A DNA stretch of 64,000 bases from Podospora pseudoanserina. Taxonomy: Eukaryota; Ascomycota; Sordariomycetes; Sordariales; Podosporaceae. Shown here in pieces: positions 20,224-30,709 of this stretch. A program made the translations under genes and the position numbers. The stretch is taken from the NCBI RefSeq assembly GCF_035222485.1, contig NW_026946672.1, forward strand, positions 434,001-498,000, in the 5' to 3' direction. Numbering within the stretch: position 1 is the first letter of the stretch; each line of letters starts with the position of its first letter. The notes beneath the pieces were generated by a model. It worked only from the letters and a program-made list of their open reading frames with translations. It did not search any database and was not told the DNA's origin.

Positions 20224-23200
20224 GGTGAACTCAACAGTCGAAAAGTGCCGTCAAGGCCGGAAAAGAAGTCGGGGAAAAATTAATGGAAAAATTAATACAA
20301 GACAAATCCCTATGCGATGATCCTCCCCCACAAAACCCTGAGGTGGAGAGAAAAAAGGGGACAAGCAAGCCACAGGATGTTCGGTCGTCGCGGCTATGTG
20401 TGTGTCGCCCAAAAGGAGTGTGGTGAAGACAAGTGGAGAAGCCGCAAAAATAGAGGAGCCCGAGTCGTCGGAGGTCGGGGCCGAGATGGAATGATCCAGA
20501 GGTTCCAGATGTCGGCGGAGAAACAAGAAAAAAAAGGAGAGGCTAATTATTATTGGCAGCGGAGCATCGAGAGAGAGAAAGTCGACAAAAGACAGAGCGA
20601 GGTCGTCGTCAGTGCAAGCGTAGCAAAGATAGGTTGATTTCAGTCGGTGAAAGTTGACAGCAAGGCCCGTTGCATCTGGAGTTGCGCAGAGCTTGTCAAA
20701 TTGGGCGGTCGTGAGGCTTCGTTCGCTTCTTGTCGTTGCCCCTGCGCCGTGATTGCTTCTTGTGCTCGCGTAGCACTGCTGAGGCTGGGTCGGACGTTGG
20801 CGTCGTCGGGGAATTGGGTGGTTTGGAAAGGGCAGCGGGCCTCGGAAGGGGATTCGTCAAGGGCGTCCCAAGATTATAGGTATTAAAAGGTGGTGAAAAA
20901 CCAGAGCGCGGATTTGGTGGCGGACATGGAGAAGTGGAAGGGGAATTCCTGTTTTTTTTGAACCAAGAGGCGACATCAGTGCCCGGCCTATATTTTTACA
21001 CGTTACAGGGAGATGGCATGGAACCGTAGCGAGCCCCCCAGCATGCCCAGAACGCCCAGCAAACCGCCAAGTCCTCCAACAACACACCACTACCACGCTT
21101 GACTGCAGGGGGCGGGCAGTGAAGAGCACAACTCTCCTTTTCCGTACAGAAGAGGGCTTCACCTCATTGCTCATTCAATTCGTCATCATCCAGCTCCAAC
21201 AGAAATCCTTCTCAGCCCATCAACAATTGCCTCCGAAGCTGATCAAGAAAGGCGTCACTCCTTATGGCTTCAGCCTGCACATCCCGCGCAGCCACATGCA
21301 GCCACTTGGGACAGCCCATCCATCCGGGCCCCTGGACAGACGGTGGACTGGAGAGCCGGGATTTGGGCTGCCCCACTTCTCCGTTTTTGTTTCCAAGACG
21401 GACTGAGGGCCCAGTATTCGTGTGTATAAAAAGAAGACGCCCACGACGACAGCCAGCGCCAGCGACCGCGGCGGCAGCGACGACAGCTTACTGTCTTGGG
21501 CAGTCCTAGACAGTTGTTCTCCCTGTGCTACGAACTCGTGGGCTCTACGACGGGTGTGGCTGCCTTTCCTCCCGCTGTCGTGCGGTGTGGGCGTGCACCG
21601 GTGATCCGTCCCTGATTTTTCTTTTGAAGGAGCCAAGGAGCCATTCCACTTACACTGCCCGTCATCCCATCTTGATTTGAGCAGACGAAGACCCCGTCCC
21701 CCGGCCCGACTGCCTCTTCCATATCCTCCGTCAGTGAGCAGAATGCGACATCGTCTTTCCAGTCAAGTTTGTCGAATGCCCTCACACCCTCCACCGTTGC
21801 GTGGCCACGGCACAGATGGTCTTGGCGATTTGCCGTTTTGCCGACAAACAGGCACAAAGGTTAGACACTGTGCACCACCAAACTTCTTGGCATTTGCCGC
21901 ACGTTTCAACCCCACACCCTCCAACGATGCTGCCGGGACTTTGTGTTGACCGCATCGAGATTCTCGGATTTAACTTCATGACTGACTGTTGACTGCTCCG
22001 TCGCCAGCTTCCGGCCAACCGGCCACTCCGCCATCTTCGCCGTCAACAAACGACAGCTCCGCGTCCCGTCGCCGCCCTGGAGCACGCGACACCTCAACCA
22101 CCGGGCCAGGCCCGTGGCCGGGTTTCTTAGCGCCGCCCCGCTACCCGCTGAAGAAAAGGGGGACATCGCCTAGCAGCTTGGCGATATCAACACCGCTCAG
22201 CCGTTCATCTGTTCACACATACGGATACAATACTCCGTACGGAGTTATGCAGTACATAATAATCCGCTCAATGTCAACACACATCGGGGGGGGGAGGGGG
22301 GGGAACAGCCTGCGGATCTCTGAAACTGCGAGATGCCAGTTGCTTCCAGGTTGTTGCTCAACTTCCATCCATGTTCCAGGTTTCTCCATCCGTTCTGGTG
22401 GATAATAAATGTAGTATATCCACCGGGCCCCAGAGCCTCCGCACCGAATTTGTTCTCGAACTTCTTCTGCCGCTCGCGGCCAGCGATGATCCCTCGCGCG
22501 CTCGCGCATCCGAGACTCCATGTTCGACCAGTCTTCTACCTGACGTGTCACCAACATTGAAACATTTCCTCTCCTCTCTTCCACAAGGCCGCAACGGTTC
22601 ACTGACAAGTCTCACGCGATTGACATGTTGACAGTGTCCTTGATGGGAATCTCCGTTCTGGTGGACCTGATTGGCGGGGTATCCCTCCGAAAAAAGAGCA
22701 AGCACTAACCCAAAAAAAAACTTTAAGTAGGCTGCTGACTTCTCTGCCCCTGAAACACTCGCGCTCGAGCCAGGGCAAGCATCCCACGCAAATCCACCGG
22801 TTTTCGTCTGAACAACGCGCTCATCCCTCACACCAAGCGCTGGGTCAGCTGATGACAATCACGATGGGTTACAGGCCACAATATCTGTCGGTGATGTTCG
22901 ATGTCCGATGCTGCCAATTATGTGCTCGGATGTCATCTCGCGAATTCAGGGGCTAAGAAAACGGCAACCAAGCGAAGCGGGCAATCGCGTCTTGGGTCAC
23001 TTCAGATTATGGGGGAGATTCATCATTCCGGCCCTAGCCTTCTATCAGTGTCTCAGAGGTGACATTCAACTTTTTTTCTTCTCGATTTTTTAAATATTTT
23101 CTCGTCTGTTTTGGATGGTCCCCAAACTGACCCTTCTGTTCTTTCCATTCCGATCAAGCTGCATTGTCATCTCCGACTGTCCTGATTTTCAGGGACCAGC

Positions 23201-24114
23201 ACCTGCATGCGCCGGGAGAATGCTCCATTTGGGAGTGATAGGCGGCACTAGCAAGTTTAGCATTCTTATGGCAAACGGCTTTCACCGCTTTATGACTTCA
23301 CACCTTTGGTCAAGATGCATCAACCACGCGTCCTTTTCATGCGTTAACCTACACACTTCAGTTGCATAACACCTACGGCCTGATGATCTCCGCTCTCTTT
23401 CTGGATGCCAAACCTCTAGGTTTATCACACCCTTGCTTCCCAGCATTGGAATGTCTTCCGTGTTGTATCCACCTATCAAGTTAGCAAGGGGCTAATGAAG
23501 ACTATCGAGGCTTGACTATACCTAACTGCACACAGTGATTATATTACTAGTCCCACCACTTACCTAATCTTTGATCCAAGTCAGAAAACTTACATCGTAC
23601 TATCACTGCACAACATCATCGTGAATTAAACATAACGGTACACTAAGGGGAAAGAACCCTTTGTCCGAAAGAATACATTGTAAGCCTCAATGTGTTGTTT
23701 TGAGCTGCTGAGGTGGCATAAAACTGGTCTACATATCAGGGAGACAAGGCATGGATAACAACAATACCATGCTTTCTCTCCTTACCTTATGTTGTCACAA
23801 GGAGGACTCCAAACCGGCCATTCATCAAGTAACCATTCAAGAGTTTGACTTCTTGTTTCTTGAGCTTGTTGTTGGGTATCATGAATGGTTGAGGCAAAGA
23901 AAAAGAGTTCAGTATAGTATTCCACATGTGTCAATGTCTTCAAGGCAGTGCGAGTAGGCAGAGAAAGACAATAGACTGAACAATGTGAGGAAGGTCGATG
24001 CTCCATTCTAAAAATTTCTATATAGACCTTTTGTAATAAGGGTTTCCGTCTCCAAGCACTCTCAATCGTGTCTGGTGACCATCTCCTCCCTCACCTCCAT
24101 GACATTCAGTTGTC
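20224..24114. other. 3.9 kb gene-poor divergent intergenic region
   Basis: Many frames of 60-140 codons overlap on both strands, none with a leader, domain or consistent codon bias, so I call no gene. There is a 14-base palindrome ACTCCGTACGGAGT at 22232-22245 and a G-rich run near 22286-22306. The length suits long promoters of the divergent genes starting at 20223 and 24115, or unrecognised non-coding transcription. Confidence 0.4.
22232..22245. repeat. Palindrome ACTCCGTACGGAGT
   Basis: A perfect 14-base inverted repeat. Half of it (TACTCCGTA) recurs near 59951. As I recall, this palindrome is frequent in ascomycete intergenic DNA. The function is unknown. Confidence 0.6.
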
Positions 24115-25971
24115 ATGATGCCTCACTTTGGCTTGGTTTGTGTTGCTTCCCCTGGTGGATGGTCGCGGGAATTTATCTTTTGCGATTATTGTCTACGACA
24201 GGAGCGAAATGAGGACACCACAGAGAGCTACTGCTCGCTTCATCGACCTGGACGTGATCAAACACAAGCTACACCTTCTTTGAGAGAAGACCATGTCGAA
24301 AACGCCATCCAGACCACCCTGCTCGCTGCGTGTGAGGCTTCAGAAAGTGATTCCCACGCTGACAATGGGGAACCCTTGGTATTGTCAGCCGACTTGCCCC
24401 CGTCTCAACCATCTTCTTCTTCTGCCGAGAAGAAACACCAAACCGACCGGCCCACAGAGTCCCGTTCATCACCTCCCCCAACAGACGATACTCCTGACCA
24501 AACTGAACCATCACGGCAGTCCTCATCGCAGACAATCCCATCTACTGCCCAAACCAAGCAACCAGGTCGTAGAGGTCCTGGTCGTCGAGCCGATAACCTC
24601 CGGATCAACCTTCCCAACCCACCCCCGCTTCCAGAACCCGGACAGCGTCCAAGCCGAGAGGTCCTCGCCCGACACGGCGTAATCGTCCCCCATATACCCC
24701 TCGTTCCAGCCCTGAGACCTTCCAAGCAACCTTCGGCGACCGCCACTGACCTGGCATGGTACAAAGCACATAGGCTGTGCACCAATTGCCACAAGGAGGT
24801 GGACGACCTCCACTTCTCCAAGTGTTCTGGCTGTCGGGCAGCCGGCCTGGAACGCGCTCGGAGATACCAAGCCAAGAAGAGGGAGGAGAAGGCGATGCAA
24901 ATGAAAATGGCAAAGGAGAGCCAGGGGCGGGTCGGAACCCAGTCGTCCGAGAGGCAGAGTGAACGGTCAAACGCCCGGACCTTGTGCTTGCCCAGGTTGA
25001 CTACTACACCCCAACCAATCCACCTGATGCCAGGTGCCAGCGCCAGAGACAGAATCTACATGACTTTTATCGACACGCTTCGAATGCACCCCCGGCGGCG
25101 CTTGACAGGTAGTGGTCAAAAGGCTGTGTTGGGCCCGAGTCGGGAACAAGACCTCTATCTCCACGCGTTGGACAGGCTGACTGACATACGCCTGTCCACA
25201 ACTTCTTCCTCCCCCTCGTCATTACTAGAAGCGGCTCCCGGTCCACATCACACGTCGCCACCACCCCGTGAACGACCTCGCGGGTATCCCCCCCCGGACA
25301 CTCAAACCCCCAGGAATGAATCCAACTCTGCATGGCGCATGTCGTCAGGTTTCCTGCCCACACCTGCGCCGCCGTCCTCTCCTTTTGGACCTCAGTCCTC
25401 ATCCAACGCCGCAGAACAACAGTCATCCCCTTCCAGACTTAGGGGTGAGGAAGGGGAATACCAACTCCACCCTTTACTGGCAAATATCCCACCGGAGCAG
25501 TGGTCTTCGCTGCCATCATCATGGCGGCCGGAACCAGAGATGCCAGTGCGGGGTGGTTATCCATCCAACGCTGGCAACTGGGGGGTTGGTGTTGATCATG
25601 GGTGTTATAACAGACAGCAACGTGGCTTGCTGGGTGATGTGCGACAGGATTGTCCTTACCGGTATCATCAGTCCAGCACTGCGGTCGCTGGAAGCGGTGA
25701 GAGACAATATGACGAAGGGTCTGGGGGCTGGGTTGACGGCCCGGGGGCAAAGAGGTTGGATATGAACGTTGTTGATCCGGCGTTGGTGAGTGTGCAGGAG
25801 GGTATGATGATGGGTGGGTTGGAGGAGGTGGACATTGAGGAGTTTGTTAGTTTGTCTGGGGCGGAGGAAGGGGTGGTGGAGAGGGTGGTGGGCGGGAGTC
25901 TGGGGAGGGTGAAGATCGAGAGGGTGGGCGGTCTTTTTGAGTTCGAGAAAGAGGGTTGCATACCTACATAG
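24115..25971 (+). CDS. Pro/Ser-rich protein with two Cys-pair motifs (618 aa)
   Basis: A single exon; ATG at 24115 or the adjacent one at 24118. An N-terminal CDYCLRQERN...YCSLH (about residues 23-43) and a central CTNCHKEVDDLHFSKCSGCR (about residues 221-240) could each bind zinc. A basic helix RARRYQAKKREEKAMQMKMA follows the second. The rest is low-complexity Pro/Ser/Thr/Gln with GRRGPGRRAD, a basic AT-hook-like patch. The C-terminal 60 residues are acidic and Gly/Val-rich. The layout suggests a nuclear regulator, but no family is recognised. The central CxxC...CxxC followed by Arg-rich sequence is reminiscent of a small conserved fungal zinc motif (inference). Confidence 0.7.
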   Translation: MMPHFGLVCVASPGGWSREFIFCDYCLRQERNEDTTESYCSLHRPGRDQTQATPSLREDHVENAIQTTLLAACEASESDSHADNGEPLVLSADLPPSQPSSSSAEKKHQTDRPTESRSSPPPTDDTPDQTEPSRQSSSQTIPSTAQTKQPGRRGPGRRADNLRINLPNPPPLPEPGQRPSREVLARHGVIVPHIPLVPALRPSKQPSATATDLAWYKAHRLCTNCHKEVDDLHFSKCSGCRAAGLERARRYQAKKREEKAMQMKMAKESQGRVGTQSSERQSERSNARTLCLPRLTTTPQPIHLMPGASARDRIYMTFIDTLRMHPRRRLTGSGQKAVLGPSREQDLYLHALDRLTDIRLSTTSSSPSSLLEAAPGPHHTSPPPRERPRGYPPPDTQTPRNESNSAWRMSSGFLPTPAPPSSPFGPQSSSNAAEQQSSPSRLRGEEGEYQLHPLLANIPPEQWSSLPSSWRPEPEMPVRGGYPSNAGNWGVGVDHGCYNRQQRGLLGDVRQDCPYRYHQSSTAVAGSGERQYDEGSGGWVDGPGAKRLDMNVVDPALVSVQEGMMMGGLEEVDIEEFVSLSGAEEGVVERVVGGSLGRVKIERVGGLFEFEKEGCIPT

Positions 25972-25974
25972 TCA

Positions 25975-26404
25975 CATCCGACAATTTTTTTTTGGCTCAG
26001 TCCGTACTGGTCTCACAAGGTGAGCAAAAGGTAAGCGCAGTGAGCATCACCCTGAGCTGAAGTGGCTTTAAGGACCGTTCGGCTATGCTTACCGCAACCA
26101 AAAATAATTATAACTTACATTTTCTCCTTACGCGTGCCAGTAGCCCATTATCAAAACCACTAGAACCACTATTTATATTAAAACTATAACTTTATATATA
26201 AACAAACTACTCTATATTCTAATAGAGAATAGCATTGATAAATTATGTATTTATAAATTTGAAGTTAAACAACTTTAATTACTATAATCTAAGGATTATA
26301 AAACGATAGCGGGAGTATATATACTAGATTACCTATCCGTTACTCGGGCTTTTATTTTACCGTTCCTCCAATAAAGGATTATATATCAAAAAATAGTAAG
26401 GGTA
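25975..26404. other. AT-rich island, probably RIP-mutated
   Basis: From about 26100 the DNA turns sharply AT-rich with many TA steps (TATATATAAAC, AATTATAAC), unlike the GC-rich flanks. This fits repeat-induced point mutation of an old repeat (established in Sordariomycetes; inferred here). No open frame survives. Confidence 0.55.
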
Positions 26405-26576
26405 TGTGACGAACGCCTATCCACAACTTCTGAAAGGGATACTGGTTGAAGGCACTTCTGAACAATCCTAGCCCGGTACAGCTAAACAGTGTATAACAAA
26501 TGGCTTGTCTTAATCACAATAGTCTAGATACTAACGATTGTGACTTGTATTGCATACTGCGGAACTGTCTATCTAC
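26405..26576. mobile_element. Partial LTR copy (fossil)
   Basis: The copy begins TGTGACGAACG and follows the LTR family for about 172 bases to CTGTCTATCTAC, then departs into unrelated sequence. It has several differences from its neighbour at 26635. A family-like end (TTAACTGTGACA) at 27746-27757 might be its far terminus, with younger elements in between. Confidence 0.6.
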
Positions 26577-26634
26577 TGGTTTGGGGTGCGGCCACAGGCC
26601 TGAGGGTAGGAGTGAGGAAGTGGGGCTCACGGAG

Positions 26635-27084
26635 TGTGACGAACCCCTATCCAGAACCTCTGAAAGGGATACTGGTTGAAGGCACTTCTGAACAATCCTG
26701 GTTCGGTACAGCTAAACAGTGTACAACAATGGCTTGTCTCAATCACAAGAGTCTGAATGCCAACGATTGTGACTTGTATTGCATACTGCGGAACTGTCTA
26801 TCTACACCAGCCAGTTCCTCCGTATATATAGACCTTGAGACCCTGAAGTGCTCGTCGTGCTATGCCCTCGATCACTCCTAGCACATTGCATCCTGCAGAG
26901 TGCTCGTCGTGCTATGCCTTCGATCACCCCGAGCATCTTGCATCCTGCAGAGTGCTCGTGGGCCTTGGCGCCATAGCACTCTCTGGTCAGCCCCAATTGG
27001 CTGTCTCCTGACTTTCCTAATGATTGGCTGGGGACGTCCTGCGCCCCATATACTGCGCGACCTGCCGTTGGGTTAACTGTGACA
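26635..27084. mobile_element. Solo LTR, 450 bp, with 5 bp target duplication (fossil)
   Basis: The element runs from TGTGACGAACC to TTAACTGTGACA and is flanked by CGGAG on both sides (26630-26634 and 27085-27089), proving insertion followed by loss of the internal part. A TATATATA box stands near 26823. A 52 bp tandem repeat beginning GTGCTCGTCGTGCTATGCC starts at 26848, 26900 and (partially) 26952. The intact target duplication makes it the youngest of the three copies in this window. Family assignment (Ty1/copia versus Ty3/gypsy) cannot be made without internal genes. Confidence 0.85.
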
Positions 27085-27341
27085 CGGAGGATTCAGGGGT
27101 TCAGAAGTCATGTGTAAAAGCAGTCTGCTTCTAACATTCTATTTTAAATAAGATGTCGACTTTTGTTTCTTTGTATTTTGAGCCTTGCACGCGTGCAGGC
27201 AATTCTGGCCCTCTGATCAGGCCATTCCGGTGCTTATTATGTGGCCTGCGAGCCCATAGTGTCTTTTCTTCGTCCTGCGTGAAGTGCGGCCTGCGAGCGA
27301 GCCACTGTCACGCAGGTGTGTTTATTCAAGGACCTGTTGAG

Positions 27342-27652
27342 GGTATATTTGCGGTGTTGTGGCTGTTTTTGTGTGTTTTCTCATCATTTCAACGTTTTAT
27401 TTATTTATATATTTTAGAAGAGTGTAAGCGAAATATATAAGAGATACTCGATGCGTTATATAGAGCCAGATATTTAATTAATACAAAAAAGCAAGTTTTA
27501 TATAAAAAATAATATCTTTAGGATATTTGATATTATCAAAAGAAATTTATATAAAACTTCAAAGAATTACGGTAATTAAAGGTTAAAGTACGCCGTAATT
27601 ACTGAAATGGTGAGAAAACACATAAAAACAACCACTACACCACAAATATACC
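27342..27652. mobile_element. Foldback or MITE-like element with 50 bp inverted ends
   Basis: The 50 bases at 27342-27391 (GGTATATTTG...TTTTCTCA...CATTTCA) match the reverse complement of 27603-27652 with about five differences, four of them C/T or G/A transitions as RIP would leave. The ~210-base centre is AT-rich and non-coding. Target duplication is not clear. It lies between the solo LTR and a third LTR-family end at 27757. Confidence 0.6.
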
Positions 27653-27757
27653 TACTTGGATCACCGCGCTCCTGGCGCTCCCCGGCGCTCCACTTCCTAT
27701 TGGTTCCCGTAGCGGTTTTCTGGCACCTCCTGTGCCCCACATCTGTTAACTGTGACA

Positions 27758-28234
27758 CTTTACTAGCGATCGCATCGGACTCTACCGCACACTTCGAAAC
27801 AGTCTTAAACTCGCCATAAGTAATAGTATAATCAAGGAGCGTTATATATTAGAGGGCGAACTACTAGTATAGAACCATAATTACGGAAGAATCGAGCCTT
27901 TTCATAAAATCCTCTAGTACGTAAAACAATTAGGGCGTTTTCTCGGCACTACTTATAATTTACCCGTCGACTTAAATAACTATCTTATAATTATATTCCA
28001 TAATATTTTGCTCCTGGACGACATCGTCTATATTAGAGAAAGCCATAATATAAGGCGGCGACTTCTTAAATCTGTAGTTCGCTATTTCCGGCCGTGCCGA
28101 TATAGGATCCCGCGAAGTAGTCGCATTCTCGTTCTTGAATGCAGCCGAACGCCTCAGCGGAGCATTCGCTCGAGCCATTACACAGTGCTGGGAAGGATTT
28201 GTGCTGAAAGGCTGCGAGTATAGGGGTCGACGTA
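27758..28234. other. AT-rich decayed sequence downstream of the kinase-like gene
   Basis: TA-rich DNA with scattered CG-rich remnants. A leftward frame here (27972-28244) looks like mutated coding or repeat DNA but matches nothing I recognise. It borders the stop codon of the gene at 28235. Confidence 0.4.
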
Positions 28235-30709
28235 TTAGACCCAAATGTAGGTCGCCTTCTGCAAATCCTGCTCAAAAAGCGTTTCATCCTCACTGAGGCA
28301 CTCCGGCGGTAGCTCTTCCCCATCTTCCGGACCCCCCAGCAACCCGGGCCGGCACGACGCCTTGGTGAGAACGGACCGCTCAAAATCAATGACCATGACT
28401 GGGTCGCTCGGCATATGACTCCATACCAGATTCTCCCGCCGGACGTCGCCGTGTGCCACCCCTAGGGCGTGGAGGCTCTGCAGGGATCGGATCACGTTTC
28501 TCCGGATCCCGACACTACTTGGTTGCTCCCGAGCTTCGCGTAGATCCCTGCCGGCCCACGAGAGGAGGAGGAAGTAAATGATGTGGACATCGGCCGCGTA
28601 GAAATAGCGCCGTCCCAGCTCCCGAAGGTCGATGGTGCCAAGAGAGACGGGGACGTAAAGGCCTTGGATCGGTTGAAGCTGCTCGTATATACGCGCTTCG
28701 TGCTCGATAAAGCGTACTGATGACGATGTGGTCCCCTTGGCAGCCAACGTATAGCCGTGGCTGAGTAGTGTGATGCGAAATAGGGCTCCCCGAGCACCGT
28801 ATCTCCCCAGCGGCATGATACCCTCGTCCAAGGTTGCGCGGAGCTGTTGGCGTAGCCGCTCTAGAAAGACGTGGATAGGTAGCGAGTGTGTCTTTTGGCG
28901 GCGTAGGGATGGCGATAATGAGGACTTGATGTTTGATGATGACGACGACGACGATGATGATGATGATGATGATGACTGGACGTGTGGTGACGACTCGACA
29001 TAGGGCCGGCGGTGGAGGGCTATGTTGGGACATGCGGGATCGAGAGCCCCCCCTCGGACAAGACCCAGTAAGCACGCATGTGTGCAGAACGGTGGTGTTT
29101 GTGGCTGGGAAGAATGTGTGCGGTTCTGTGTCTGCGTGCCACCAGGAGCAGTAGCCGCCGCAGCCGCTGTAGCTCCGGATGACTGTGTAGCGCTACGCTT
29201 CCTCTTCGACCCTCTTTGGCCGGCAGGAGGAGAGGGGTGGGAGCCAGGATTGGGGCTGGCATCTTCGTCGTCGGGCGGCGGAGGACCCTGCCCCTGGCCG
29301 AGGGATGGTGGCGGCTCATCTGCCTGGGGACTCTTTTTCCTTCTCGGGTGGCGGAACGGGATGGGGGACCGGTCGTACCCGACGTAGGTCCGCGGTTCCC
29401 AGCAGCGCCCCGACGAAGGAGGTGTGCGAGCGGCCGGCGTGTTCCCCATCCGGGCCAAGATCTCGTCCCAGTCCTCATTCCAGGTCGAAGCACCCGATAT
29501 GGCGCGGTCCCGCGCATCTTGACCCTGCGACCCGGGTCCGAGCAGCGCCATCACAGTGAAGGCCAGCAGCTGGCTGACGGCGGTGCAATAGGGGATGAGT
29601 TCGGCTGGCTGGGCCTGGCACTCGTGGGTGGGTTCGGCGACATGGTAGTACAGCGTGGATGGGTCGGCCCAGTCGATCTTGAGGAAAATCATGACCTCGC
29701 CTGTGGCAACAAGCCCCATCTCGAGCCCAGCTTGGAGCATGTAGTGGTAAGTCTGGGTGGCAGCTGCAGCTGAGAGCCTCCTGGCAAAGTAACGGAAGCG
29801 GTCGTCATCGTTGTTCGGGATCTCGACGCAATTCACCACGTCGCGAACCACGTCCAGGTCTTCAATTCCTTCCCGCACATGTTGTGCCGTTAGCTTGTGG
29901 GGAGCCTTGTATTCCAGCACGTATGCAAGCGTTCGGTCACCGTTCAAGGACCGGTACACACAGATCTGGTCAGGCCGGATGGAGATCTTATTAGTAGGTG
30001 GGACGTGTGGTGGCGGCGGCGGCGTCGATGGTGCGGCGCTTGTGGAAGGAGTTGTATCGCTATTAAGAATGTTCATGTGGTTCTCGAAGAAGATACCCTC
30101 CCCCACGCCCAAAAGCGGTGGTATTGCGTCTGGGTGTTGTTGGGCATGCGTGAATTGATCGATGATGCATTGCACAGGAAGCTCGACAGCAGTGTGATGA
30201 AACCGTTCAAGGTCGCGCTCGCTACCAATTGGGGACCCAGCTGCCAGGCGGCTGCCAATACCCTGTACAAAATCCCGCGATTCAAGTAATTGGAGTGTTT
30301 CGGGGAAGAAGGCGATAACCTTGCCAAGCGCAGCCCTCTGTTCATCGAGGAAGCCATCCCACTGTACAAGGCGGCGGGGGCAGTATTTTCCCGCCGGGTC
30401 TGTCCAGATTCCCTGGGTTGTGAACCGTCGATCGGTCTGGACGCGGAATTTTGTCGACAGGTGGTCGTGACAGAGCTTCAAGTACTCGATAAGACTGGTC
30501 GGACGCCTTTGCTCCTGCAACTCTACAACTTGTTGTGCTTGTTTATCGGCGCGTTGTTTCTCGGCGATGGCGTTCTGCTCTGCTTCTGCACGGCGACGCT
30601 CTGCTTCTGTACCGAGACGCTCCGCTTCTGCACGGAGACGCTCCGCTTCTGCACGGAGACGCTCCGCTTCCTGGAGCTGTTTGACAAGTTCCTCATAGCT
30701 TGGATCCAT
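28235..30709 (-). CDS. Coiled coil + REase-fold + kinase-like fusion protein (824 aa)
   Basis: ATG at 30709 opens one uninterrupted exon. Residues 8-70 are a coiled coil of repeated ERLRAEA heptads. Residues about 240-390 look like a PD-(D/E)xK nuclease fold: D247 in IRPDQICVY and E266-x-K268 in YVLEYKAPHKLT, followed by YHYMLQAGLEMGLVATGE. A disordered Pro/Ser linker with a basic GSKRKR signal (500-505) leads to FCTHACLLGLVRGGALDPAC (541-560). The kinase-like domain has K658, E671, HGDVRRENLVW (753-763) and DFE (775-777). The combination is known from large fungal families and, as I recall, Crinkler-type effector studies linked such modules. It appears intact although it borders RIP-like DNA. 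Confidence 0.85.
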   Translation of the reverse strand: MDPSYEELVKQLQEAERLRAEAERLRAEAERLGTEAERRRAEAEQNAIAEKQRADKQAQQVVELQEQRRPTSLIEYLKLCHDHLSTKFRVQTDRRFTTQGIWTDPAGKYCPRRLVQWDGFLDEQRAALGKVIAFFPETLQLLESRDFVQGIGSRLAAGSPIGSERDLERFHHTAVELPVQCIIDQFTHAQQHPDAIPPLLGVGEGIFFENHMNILNSDTTPSTSAAPSTPPPPPHVPPTNKISIRPDQICVYRSLNGDRTLAYVLEYKAPHKLTAQHVREGIEDLDVVRDVVNCVEIPNNDDDRFRYFARRLSAAAATQTYHYMLQAGLEMGLVATGEVMIFLKIDWADPSTLYYHVAEPTHECQAQPAELIPYCTAVSQLLAFTVMALLGPGSQGQDARDRAISGASTWNEDWDEILARMGNTPAARTPPSSGRCWEPRTYVGYDRSPIPFRHPRRKKSPQADEPPPSLGQGQGPPPPDDEDASPNPGSHPSPPAGQRGSKRKRSATQSSGATAAAAATAPGGTQTQNRTHSSQPQTPPFCTHACLLGLVRGGALDPACPNIALHRRPYVESSPHVQSSSSSSSSSSSSSSNIKSSLSPSLRRQKTHSLPIHVFLERLRQQLRATLDEGIMPLGRYGARGALFRITLLSHGYTLAAKGTTSSSVRFIEHEARIYEQLQPIQGLYVPVSLGTIDLRELGRRYFYAADVHIIYFLLLSWAGRDLREAREQPSSVGIRRNVIRSLQSLHALGVAHGDVRRENLVWSHMPSDPVMVIDFERSVLTKASCRPGLLGGPEDGEELPPECLSEDETLFEQDLQKATYIWV
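28935..28976. repeat. GAT/GAC trinucleotide run coding poly-Ser
   Basis: An impure (GAT)n tract, read on the minus strand as a run of about 14 Ser codons (residues 579-592 of the fusion protein). It is probably length-variable. Confidence 0.85.
30580..30670. repeat. 21 bp in-frame minisatellite coding heptads
   Basis: Four to five copies of a 21-base unit (GCTCCGCTTCTGCACGGAGA on the plus strand) encode the ERLRAEA heptad of the coiled coil. Copy changes would lengthen or shorten the coil without frameshift. Confidence 0.85.

Noticed and set aside
26540-26881. 113-codon frame spanning two LTR copies
   Set aside because: Made of repeat sequence; no protein feature.
28770-29773. Plus-strand frames with poly-Asp and Gly-rich runs
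   Set aside because: Complements of the poly-Ser and Pro-rich parts of the minus-strand fusion gene.
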